Under the pieces are notes generated by a model. The model was not told where the DNA came from and did not search any database. It saw only the letters and a program-made list of their open reading frames with translations. The position numbers were made by a program, and so were the translations under genes. From Microcoleus sp. bin38.metabat.b11b12b14.051 (GTDB lineage Bacteria > Cyanobacteriota > Cyanobacteriia > Cyanobacteriales > Microcoleaceae), in assembly GCF_013299165.1 (NCBI RefSeq), contig NZ_JAAFKD010000034.1:1-35123 (forward strand): DNA of 35,123 nt, written 5' to 3'. Shown here one piece after another: positions 9,033 to 16,700 of the stretch (its first letter is position 1; each line of letters opens with the position of its first letter).

Positions 9033-9290
9033 GTGCGATCGAGAATTAAGGTGCGATCGTGAATTAAGGGCGATCGTCAATTAAGGGCGATCGTCAATTA
9101 AGGGCGATCGTGAATTAAGGGCGATCGTGAATTAAGGGCGATCGAGAATTAAGGGCGATCGAGAATTAAGGGCGATCGTCAATTAAGGGCGATCGAGAAT
9201 TAAGGTGCGATCGAGAATTAAGGGCGATCGTCAATTAAGGGCGATCGTCAATTAAGGGCGATCGAGAATTAAGGGCGATCGTGAATTAAA
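9033..9290. repeat. 15-unit CGATCG minisatellite (17-18 bp units)
   Basis: Fifteen units of the form GGCGATCG-NN-AATTAA run without interruption; three are 18 bp (GTGCGATCG start) and the rest 17 bp. The only frequent variation is the dinucleotide NN, which reads AG, TG, TC, TC, TG, TG, AG, AG, TC, AG, AG, TC, TC, AG, TG. Each unit contains one CGATCG and therefore one GATC site. It lies directly after the deaminase-like gene. Confidence 0.97.
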
Positions 9291-9296
9291 ATGAGA

Positions 9297-9452
9297 CGGC
9301 GGTTGAAACCGCATCTACACAGACACTCACGCGCCTCCGCGGGTTGAAGACAAAGGCGGTGAAAATCACCTTATGTTGTTCAGTCCGCCGAGGTGTTCGG
9401 CGAGCGAAGTCGAGTCGCGGACATCGTTTGTATAGAAGCGGTTTCAACCGCC
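9297..9452. repeat. Inverted palindromic element of the GGCGGTTGAAACCGC family
   Basis: Bounded by GGCGGTTGAAACCGC (from 9297) and its inverse GCGGTTTCAACCGCC (to 9452). The interior contains CCTCCGCGGG-type and GGACATCGTTTGTAT modules seen also at 2730-2930 and 10807-11160. It ends about 30 bases before the aminotransferase start and so probably forms part of its 5' leader. Confidence 0.85.
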
Positions 9453-9485
9453 CATTTTTCTATCAATATAAAAGGATAAAAAAAC

Positions 9486-10790
9486 ATGACAAATATGGAT
9501 GCTTACTGGATGCCCTTCACCGCCAACCGACAGTTTAAAGCCAATCCGCGAATATTGGCTTCTGCAAAAGATATGCACTTTACAACCGATGATAATCGCT
9601 CAATTCTAGATGGGATTGCAGGGCTTTGGTGTGTGAATGCAGGCCACTGTCGCCCGAAAATCATTGAGGCAATTCACAAGCAAGTATCGACTCTCGATTA
9701 TGCGCCACCTTTTCAGATGGGACATCCGGGTGCTTTTGAATTAGCGGAACGTTTGGTGAAGTTGATTCCGGGTAATTTCGATCGCGTTTTCTTTACTAAT
9801 TCCGGTTCCGAATCAGTCGAAACTGCCTTAAAAATTGCGATTGCTTATCACCGGGTGAAAGGTGAGGGAACTCGCCAAAGATTGATTGGTAGGGAACGCG
9901 GCTATCACGGTGTTGGTTTTGGAGGCATTTCTGTCGGCGGTATCGGCCCAAACCGCAAGTTTTTTGGCAGTTTGTTGACGGGAGTCGATCATTTACCTCA
10001 CACTCACAATTTAGAACACAATGCTTTCAGCCGCAAACAACCGGAATGGGGCGCGCATTTGGCGGATGAATTGGAACGGATTGTGGCTTTGCATGATGCG
10101 TCTAATATTGCGGCGGTAATTGTCGAACCTGTTGCTGGTTCTACGGGGGTTTTGATTCCGCCGAAAGGTTATTTGCAGCGCCTGCGAGAGATTTGTGACA
10201 AGTACGGAATTCTGCTAATTTTTGATGAGGTAATTACCGGATTTGGGCGGCTGGGTGCGAGTTTTGCAACTGAATATTTTGGGGTGGTTCCCGATATTGT
10301 GGCGACGGCGAAGGGGATAACTAACGGTACTGTCCCGATGGGGGCGGTGTTTGTGAAGGAGGGAATTTATGATGCTTTTATGAATGCTCCTGAAAATGCG
10401 ATCGAGCTTTTTCACGGTTATACTTATTCTGGGCATCCCCTGGCTTGTGCGGCGGCTTTGGCGACGCTGGATATTTATGAGGAAGAAAGGCTGTTTGAAC
10501 GGGCTGATAAGTTGGCTGATTATTGGGAAAATGCGGTTCACTCTTTAAAAGGTGTGCGCCATGTAATTGATGTTCGGAATCTCGGACTTGTGGCGGGGAT
10601 TGAGTTGGAATCTATTCCTGGGAAGCCGGGGAAACGTGCTTTTGATTGTTTCTTGCAGTGTTTTGAAAAAGGGTTGCTGGTGCGGACTACTGGTGATATT
10701 ATTGCTTTGTCGCCTCCGTTGATTATTGAGAAGGAACATATCGAGATCATTTTGGAAATTTTGACTGGGGTTTTGCAGGGATTGGAGTAA
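9486..10790 (+). CDS. Class III omega-amino acid:pyruvate-type aminotransferase
   Basis: 434 residues, full length for PLP fold-type I class III enzymes. The N-terminal YWMPFTANRQFK is typical of beta-alanine/omega-amino acid:pyruvate transaminases. The phosphate-cup motif is TNSGSESVETA (105-114), FDEVITGFGR carries Asp247, which pairs with the PLP ring nitrogen, and ATAKGITNG holds the Schiff-base lysine at about 276. A Thr-rich substrate loop follows (GYTYSGHP). By family it moves an amino group from an omega-amino acid or amine to pyruvate or glyoxylate. The exact substrate cannot be read from sequence. AGGA lies 9 bases before the ATG. The upstream deaminase-like gene is on the same strand but is separated by 460 bases of repeats, so an operon is unlikely. 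Confidence 0.93.
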   Translation: MTNMDAYWMPFTANRQFKANPRILASAKDMHFTTDDNRSILDGIAGLWCVNAGHCRPKIIEAIHKQVSTLDYAPPFQMGHPGAFELAERLVKLIPGNFDRVFFTNSGSESVETALKIAIAYHRVKGEGTRQRLIGRERGYHGVGFGGISVGGIGPNRKFFGSLLTGVDHLPHTHNLEHNAFSRKQPEWGAHLADELERIVALHDASNIAAVIVEPVAGSTGVLIPPKGYLQRLREICDKYGILLIFDEVITGFGRLGASFATEYFGVVPDIVATAKGITNGTVPMGAVFVKEGIYDAFMNAPENAIELFHGYTYSGHPLACAAALATLDIYEEERLFERADKLADYWENAVHSLKGVRHVIDVRNLGLVAGIELESIPGKPGKRAFDCFLQCFEKGLLVRTTGDIIALSPPLIIEKEHIEIILEILTGVLQGLE

Positions 10791-10806
10791 GATTTAATCA
10801 ACCGCG

Positions 10807-11160
10807 AAGAGGGCCCCGGCGGTTGAAACCGCGGCGACACAAACGATGTCCGCCTCCGCGGACGAAGAGGGTATTCGGAGATTAGGAATACGGCGAAGAG
10901 GGCCTCGGCGGTTAAAACCGCGGCGACACAAACGATGTCCGCCTCCGCGGACGAAGAGGGTATTCGGAGATGAGAAATCACCGGTGGAATCTTCAACCCG
11001 CGGAGGCGGGTTTTGTTTGTGTAGACGCGGTTTCAACCGCCGGGTGGATGGGGGGGAGAAACCGCCGGGTGGATGGGGGGAAATCACCGGGTGGAATCTT
11101 CAACCCGCGGAGGCGGGTTTTGTTTGTATCGCCGCGGTTTCAACCGCCGGGTGGATGGGG
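10807..11160. repeat. Cluster of palindromic repeats with 89-bp and 107-bp periods
   Basis: Two near-identical 89-bp units start at 10807 and 10896 (GGCGGTTGAAACCGC or GGCGGTTAAAACCGC, then ACACAAACGATGTCCGCC, CTCCGCGGAC, then GAAGAGGGTATTCGGAG). Two inverted-orientation units follow from 10983 and 11090 (TCTTCAACCCGCGGAGGCGG, then GCGGTTTCAACCGCCGGGTGG). The 89-bp spacing equals that of the 2416 array, although the internal hairpin differs. It occupies almost the whole gap between the aminotransferase and the convergent membrane-protein gene. Confidence 0.9.
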
Positions 11161-11167
11161 AAAACCA

Positions 11168-12709
11168 CTATCGCCGGGACTCGGTTTCCTGGGAAATTGC
11201 CACCTCTGGATTTTGAGAAGTACCCAAACTTGTTTGCGCGGAACCCTGTATTTGGGTAGAAGGGGATGATTTTGTTAGCAGTTTTCGAGTGCCCCACCAA
11301 GCTAGCCATCCCAAACCTCCACCCAATATGCAGCTAAGTGTAACGGAAATTACGAAGGGATGCAGCGCTGGATATTGGGGTGATGGTAAGTGCAAAGGTT
11401 TGTCTACCAGCAAGGGGTAGCTGCTGGCGAGAATTCCCGCAAAGCCGATTCCTACGCCGATACCGGTACCGACGGATTGAATGGTATTCTCTAATTTGCG
11501 ATCGCTCTTTTTTTCGTTTTGCGCTAAAGTGCGATCGGTCTCGGCTTGATCGATTTCGACTAAACCGCGTATACTGGCGATCGCCTGATCTAATAATTGA
11601 GCACCCGGTTTAGAGTAGTTGAGGTCGGCTTGAATTTGCAATTGAAAGGTTTGGCTTTCTCGTTCCGCAAACCGATTAAATAAATCTAGAGGATCGTTGG
11701 CTTGAGTTTGCAGGCGTTTGACCTTGAGTTGGTAATTTCTGATGTGAATATTCAGGGTATTTAAACTATCTTCTAGATCGCGGAACTTTAAAGTATATTC
11801 AGGAACAGTTTTTAAGATATCTTTGAGTCGGTTTTTTAAGATTTCCAAATCTAAAGATTCTGGCAATTTTGATTTAATTTCAATTTCTTCGAGAATTAAG
11901 TTTTGGAGTTCATCGGCACATTTTCGACTATCTTGGAAAGCCTTGGTGATTTTATGATAGTATAAAAATAGTTCTGGTAAGTCAAAATAGATGGTTTTTA
12001 GTTGTTCTGAAGTCGCATCGGCAAAATAGAACAGCACAAGATAGCGAGTTTTTGATGTTTTTGGTTGGCTAAATTCTACGATGTAACTATCTAAAAATGT
12101 ATCGGCTTGATAAAAGTCGGGACAAAAACCAAGTAGTTGATGCAGCAAGGTTTCGGCATGAATTCTTAAAGATTCAGCATTATTTGGTTTTGGTTCAGAC
12201 AAATAAGCGGTGATGAGTAAGGTTTCTCCGATAAAATGTTGGTGTTTACCGAGAGTTAAGCATTTGTTGGGGTTAAATTCGCTGACTTCGTTTAAGTCTA
12301 CGCCATCAAAACCTGGAGATTGCGGACGAGAAACATTAATTAATAAAGCGTAGCTATCGCTAAGTTTTTGTGGATACACCACTAGACGATATAAAGGTTT
12401 AGGCTGAGTTGGATTTTGATTTTTCTGTGGGCTTGAAAGCAAAAAATATTCTCTGGTTCCTGGTTCTTGGCTATTTAGTAAGTCGTAGTTGTCTGACTTC
12501 GGAAAATCTTGACGCAATTCGGGGAATGAATTAGGGAGATTTAGCTTTGAACTAAAATTTTGTTTTAATAGTTGTTCATAGTTGTGCTTGATTTTTTCGG
12601 GAGGTTCGTTAAATTGTTCTGGCGAATTTAAGTATGAACCTGATTGCAGGGTGAAGGCAAATAGGTTAACGTTTAAGGCATAGTAAATCGGATCTGGTTT
12701 ATTGGACAT
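11168..12709 (-). CDS. Hypothetical protein with coiled coil and two C-terminal membrane segments
   Basis: 513 residues from the ATG at 12709 (MSNKPDPIYYALNVNLFAF). A TTG at 12751 in the same frame would add 14 hydrophobic residues but is less likely. The N-terminal 270 residues are a soluble alpha/beta region of unknown type. About 270-390 is helical and charged with likely coiled coil (LKDILKTVPEYTLKFRDLE, RNYQLKVKRLQTQAND). Two hydrophobic segments follow at about 412-435 (GIGVGIGFAGILASSYPLLV) and 452-473 (FVISVTLSCILGGGLGWLAW), forming a hairpin anchor, then a polar Ser/Thr/Gln tail. It follows the CHAT protein and a small acidic protein on the same strand. It could be the membrane partner or target of the CHAT protease, but that is inference. 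The family was not recognised. Confidence 0.8.
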   Translation of the reverse strand: MSNKPDPIYYALNVNLFAFTLQSGSYLNSPEQFNEPPEKIKHNYEQLLKQNFSSKLNLPNSFPELRQDFPKSDNYDLLNSQEPGTREYFLLSSPQKNQNPTQPKPLYRLVVYPQKLSDSYALLINVSRPQSPGFDGVDLNEVSEFNPNKCLTLGKHQHFIGETLLITAYLSEPKPNNAESLRIHAETLLHQLLGFCPDFYQADTFLDSYIVEFSQPKTSKTRYLVLFYFADATSEQLKTIYFDLPELFLYYHKITKAFQDSRKCADELQNLILEEIEIKSKLPESLDLEILKNRLKDILKTVPEYTLKFRDLEDSLNTLNIHIRNYQLKVKRLQTQANDPLDLFNRFAERESQTFQLQIQADLNYSKPGAQLLDQAIASIRGLVEIDQAETDRTLAQNEKKSDRKLENTIQSVGTGIGVGIGFAGILASSYPLLVDKPLHLPSPQYPALHPFVISVTLSCILGGGLGWLAWWGTRKLLTKSSPSTQIQGSAQTSLGTSQNPEVAISQETESRR

Positions 12710-12801
12710 TATGATTAAGTAGATGAGTGAAAAAATACACAAGTATCTCAATACGGTTCAGATAAGCCCGTCAAGAGAGTAAAAGCTATGTGAAAATAGA
12801 C

Positions 12802-12898
12802 TTTGCGATTGCTTCGTTCCTCGCAATGACAATTCTAACCCAAGCGTATTGACAAATATGTCATTGCGAACGAAACGAAGTGAAGTGAAGCAATCGCA
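12802..12898. repeat. Inverted repeat of the TTGCGATTGCTTC type
   Basis: The left arm (12802-12833: TTTGCGATTGCTTCGTTC, then CTCGCAATGACA) pairs with the right arm (12859-12898: TGTCATTGCGAACGAAACG, then GAAGCAATCGCA). The unpaired extra in the right arm is a short AAGTG duplication. It is a dispersed palindromic element lying between two minus-strand genes, and it could form a long hairpin in their transcript. Confidence 0.8.
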
Positions 12899-12951
12899 GG
12901 GTTTCAGCAACTTTATATGTTTTTACATAGCAAGGTTTATTTGCGCCCACC

Positions 12952-13341
12952 TTAATCTTCTGGACTGTTTTCGGGAGTGTTGTCTGGATTCGGCTGATTA
13001 TCCTGAATTGTTTTTTGGATTCTATCTCGATTGCGAATAATATCTGCCTCGTTTGATGGGGGTGCAGCTTGAATTTCTGGTTCGTCTTCATCAAACATAT
13101 CCCCGCGCAGTTGTGACCAATTAGTTTCGTTGAATTCGTCCATGATTTGAGGATATTTTTCACACCAGTCTAGTATTGCATCAGCAATTTCATCGGGTTT
13201 ACTAATATTAGTTAAAACTAAATTTAGTTGATTTAGGTCTTGCCAAATCGCAGGATTAAATAGGTTGCTGGTTTTATGTTCTACTTCCAGCAAGGTGAGG
13301 AAGTCGAGAATGGTTTCTGAACTATGGAGAAAGTTGTTCAT
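12952..13341 (-). CDS. Small acidic hypothetical protein between CHAT and membrane-protein genes
   Basis: 129 residues. The N-terminal 65 residues look like a compact helical domain (ETILDFLTLLEVEHKT, AIWQDLNQLNLVLTNI, DEIADAILDWCEKYPQIM). The C-terminal half is acidic, Asn/Pro-rich and likely disordered (DEDEPEIQAAPPSNEAD, NQPNPDNTPENSPED). There is no membrane segment or catalytic motif. A small helical domain beside a CHAT protein suggests an adaptor, similar in idea to the effector-associated helical domains found around CHAT and caspase-like proteins, but no family match is claimed. It is on the same strand as both neighbours, with gaps of 435 and 242 bases that are filled by repeats. 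Confidence 0.7.
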   Translation of the reverse strand: MNNFLHSSETILDFLTLLEVEHKTSNLFNPAIWQDLNQLNLVLTNISKPDEIADAILDWCEKYPQIMDEFNETNWSQLRGDMFDEDEPEIQAAPPSNEADIIRNRDRIQKTIQDNQPNPDNTPENSPED

Positions 13342-13411
13342 GGTTTTCAGTTATTTGTATTTTAGGGAAATCTTCGTATAGTATACCAACTGCCAATCCG
13401 ATTAGGCAAAA

Positions 13412-13490
13412 CTGTAGGGGCGGGTTCACCAACCATCTATAAAACCCGCCAACAATCTCGTAAACCCGCCCTTCCTTCACCAACCATCTA
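13412..13490. repeat. GGGGCGGGTTCACCAA-type dispersed repeat
   Basis: TGTAGGGGCGGGTTCACCAA is followed by tandem AACCCGCC and CACCAACCATCTATAA segments. The family also occurs at 13706-13772 and 17863-17930, where the two arms are inverted around a short spacer. It is non-coding. Confidence 0.7.
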
Positions 13491-13523
13491 TAATATCATG
13501 TCCGGTCGAAAGACCTCGACCCG

Positions 13524-13571
13524 GTTCGTAGTGCGGACTTTAGTCCGCTCAATATTGCGGACTAAAGTCCC
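13524..13571. repeat. GGACTTTAGTCC palindromic repeat, single unit
   Basis: GGTTCGTAGTGCGGACTTT is followed by AGTCCGC and, after a short loop, the inverse GCGGACTAAAGTCC. It is a lone member of the family that forms arrays at 20306-20535, 23059-23557 and 34891-35123. Confidence 0.8.
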
Positions 13572-13586
13572 AGGGCTATTTCATTA

Positions 13587-13692
13587 TAGTTAGGAACGGG
13601 CAAGATGCCCGTTCCACAAAGATATTTTTTTCTGTGGAACGGGCATCTTGCCCGTTCCAAAACTCAATCAAAAAGACTTTTGCAAGAGGTCT
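13587..13692. mobile_element. MITE-like element with left end missing
   Basis: It shares the body of the complete element at 30420-30540: ATAGTTAGGAACGGGC, GCCCGTTCCACAA, a T-rich centre, TGTGGAACGGGC, GCCCGTTCCAAAA and the right end GACTTTTGCAAGAGGTCT. The left terminal repeat AGACCTCTTGCAAAA is replaced by unrelated sequence. Here the two internal hairpins are inverted copies (loops AAGAT and ATCTT), unlike the complete element. Confidence 0.65.
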
Positions 13693-13705
13693 ATTTGTAT
13701 TATTA

Positions 13706-13772
13706 GTGGGTGGGGGCGGGTTTATGATATTATTCATTTTTACCAGGAATTATTGGTGAACCCGCCCCTACC
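13706..13772. repeat. Inverted GGGGGCGGGTTT element next to the CHAT stop codon
   Basis: Arms GTGGGTGGGGGCGGGTTT and GTGAACCCGCCCCTACC flank an A/T-rich loop. The right arm ends about four bases from the CHAT stop codon (13777-13779), so it would form a hairpin at the start of that gene's 3' region, where it might act in termination or mRNA protection. Confidence 0.75.
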
Positions 13773-13776
13773 ATAA

Positions 13777-16700
13777 TTATATGCCAATGGCACAAAAAGC
13801 TGCCCAGTATTGAGGATCGGCAAAGGGTTGCTTGGGAAGGCGACGCACGAAATTTTTGATGTCCTTGACTTTATCTTCGGGGATTTTGACATCGTTTGTC
13901 AACCAGGTTAAAAAGTCGGCGCGGTTAATGGTTCTCAACCAATTTTGGGCGGCTTGTAAGGCTTGAGAAACTGACAAGTTTTCATTTTTGAGGTTTTCAT
14001 AAAAGCGAATCATCAGAAAGGCGGTGGAAAAATCGCTAACTGACCATAAACTACTGACAACATTCGTCGCACCGGCATAGAGGAAACCACTAGCTAAACC
14101 GATATATTCGTCGGTGGAAACGCTACTTACTAATCCGGTTTCACAGGCGGAAAGGGTGACTAGGCGACAGGATGGTAAGTTGAGAGTAGCGAAAATTTCT
14201 TTGAGTGTCAAGCATTGAGTCTCTAGCCGAAACCGATTACCATTGCGTAAGGTTAGGTAGGAACTTTTATCTGCTTCTTCTGGTGTTTCTAAGGGTGGTT
14301 CAGAGGAAACTAAGGGAGTTTGCGCTGCTTCTCCAGCTAGCACTAAAGCTGAATTCATCGGATTGTTGGAGTCGAAGCTACCGTGACAAGAGAAATGGGC
14401 GTAGTGGGAAGCAGTTAATTTGGTGAGAGTTGCTTCGGAGTTAAAGGCGATTTTGGTGGCTGCGCGGTTTTTCAAAATGTGGGCGTGGGGGTTGAAGCGG
14501 CTGGAAATTTCTGCAACTTCAATTTCGGTGTAGCGCAAGTCTTCTGTGGGATTTTCGATGGCGAATAAGGGGACAATTTTCGTGGTTTGCGGGCGTTGGC
14601 GTTGGTGGAGTCTGTCGAGAAATTGGCTGCTGGGTGCGTATTGTACGCCGTTGGGGTAGAGTTCTAGCAAGTAATCTGTTTGAGTTTGATTGTTTGCTAA
14701 TTTTCGGGTGGCGGGTAAGGCGTGAAGCGGTAACAAATGTAAATTCCGGTGGGGGATGAGGATGAGTTTTTTGATGGTTGGAGGTAGTTTTTCTAGGAGT
14801 TGGTTGAGGTGTAGGGATTTGGCTAGGATTGGTAGGCGGTTGCTGAGGGCTTGACTCCAGGTTTTTTGGCGGTAGTCGCTGAGGTAGGTGGTGATGTCGG
14901 TGTCGAGTTGTTGGCGGTTTTCGGGGGTGAATGCTAGGTGTTGAATTTGGGTTTTAAGCCCGGTAATTTCGCTGGGAATTTGGGTTTGAACCCCCCCTAG
15001 CCCCCCCTTGGTAAGGGGGGGGACAAGATTTGGAGTGTTGCTTTGTGAGGGGGGGACAAGATTTGAAGTCTCACTTAGTAAGGGGGATTTCGGGGGTTTT
15101 TCGGCGGCGAGGGTGACGATGAAGGCATGAAAGCCATTTTCTGGGTTTGGGGGAAGATACCACTCGATGAGGGCGGTTTCGCTGTCGAGGAATTGGGTAA
15201 AGTCGGGTAGTTGGGGGATGACGAGTTGGGTGAGGGTGAATTCGGGATCGTTAATTTCTGTGATGAGTTGGGTGAGTTGCTGTTGTCGGTTTTTTAGTTC
15301 GGTTTCGATGTTGGAAGTGGTTGTTTGAAGAGGTTCTAATTTGGAGGAAATACTGCGGTTTTCCTGGTTGCTGTTGTCGGTGGTGTCGGTGGGTTCGTTA
15401 CTGTCGAAGTCTTGGAGGGAGGCTATTTGCTTGCGGAGTTGGCCGAGGCTTTGTTTTTGTTGGGGGGTGCTGTTTTTGGGTTCGAGTGTGGCGTCATCGA
15501 GGAGTTCGATGAGGGTGCGAGATTTGCTGCGTTCGACGGTGAGGAGGGCTGTGTGGTAGCGTTCTAGGTGGATGCTGGCAAGTACCAATTTTTCGTAGAT
15601 GGGCAAGGCATTTTCCAGGATTTGGCGTTTGCTGCGTTGGGATGCTGCCCAGGCGCGGCTTTGTTCGACGCCGGTGATGGCTGTTTCGTAGCCGTAAATG
15701 GCGTTTTCCCAGTCTTGGAGTTCAAAGGCAAGGTTGCCGAGGTTGCACCCCGTTATGAGACAGTCAAGGGGAAAGGCAGAAGGAGTGTAAACTTCTAAGG
15801 CTTGTCGGTAAAACTTAATCGCCAGTTCGATATTCTCTGCTTTCTCTCCCCTGATTCTGTAACGGTAGGCACTTCCCAGATTATTTTGCGTCATTGCCCA
15901 ATCTTGGGGAAAGGCATCGCGGGTACGAACTTCTAAAGCATTCATGTAACACTCAATCGCCAGTTCGATATTCTCGGTTTTCTCTCCCCTGATTCTGTCA
16001 TTGTAGGCATTTGCCAGATTACTTTGCGTCATTGCCCAATCTTGGGGAAAAGCATCGCGGGTGTAAACTTCTAAAGCATTGGTGCAAGATGCGATCGCCA
16101 GTTCGATATTCTCGGCTTTCTCTCCCCTGATTCTGGAATAGTAGGCTGTTGCCAGATTATTTTGCGTCGCTGCCCAATTTTCGGGAAAGGCATCGCGGGT
16201 GTAAACTTCTAAAGCATTGGTGTAAGATGTGATCGCCAGTTCGATATTCTCGGCTTTCTCTCCCCTGATTCTGTTACTGTAGGCTGTTGCCAGATTATTT
16301 TGCGTCGTTGCCCAATTTTCGGGAAAGGCATCGCGGGTGTAAACTTCTAAAGCATTGGTGTAAGATGCGATCGCCAGTTCGATATTCTCTGCTTTTTCTC
16401 CCCTGATTCTGTTACTGTAGGCAATTGCCAGATTATTTTGCGTCATTGCCCAATCTTCGGGAAAGGCATCGCGGGTGTAAACTTCTAAAGCATTGGTGTA
16501 AGATGCGATCGCCAGTTCGATATTCTGAGCTTTCTCTCCCCTGATTCTGTTACGGTAGGCTTCTCCCAAATTATTTTGCGTCCCTGCCCAATTTTCGGGA
16601 AAGGCATCGCGGGTGTAAACTTCTAAAGCATTGGTGTAAGATGCGATCGCCAGTTCGATATTCTGAGCTTTCTCTCCCCTGATTCTGTCACTGTAGGCAT

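Noticed and set aside
9361..9430. GGCGAGCGAAGTCGAGTCGC segment as a possible attachment site
   Set aside because: It is part of a common dispersed palindromic element here, with no integrase or tRNA nearby.
10794..11309. Several overlapping frames on both strands
   Set aside because: All are translations of the GGCGGTTGAAACCGC repeat cluster and overlap one another in different frames.
12710..12751. TTG start for the two-TM membrane protein
   Set aside because: It would add a short hydrophobic leader, but an ATG at 12709 gives a more natural soluble N-terminus, and no ribosome-binding site supports the TTG.
14205..15798. Plus-strand frames inside the CHAT gene
   Set aside because: They are antisense shadows of a clearly coding, domain-matched minus-strand gene.
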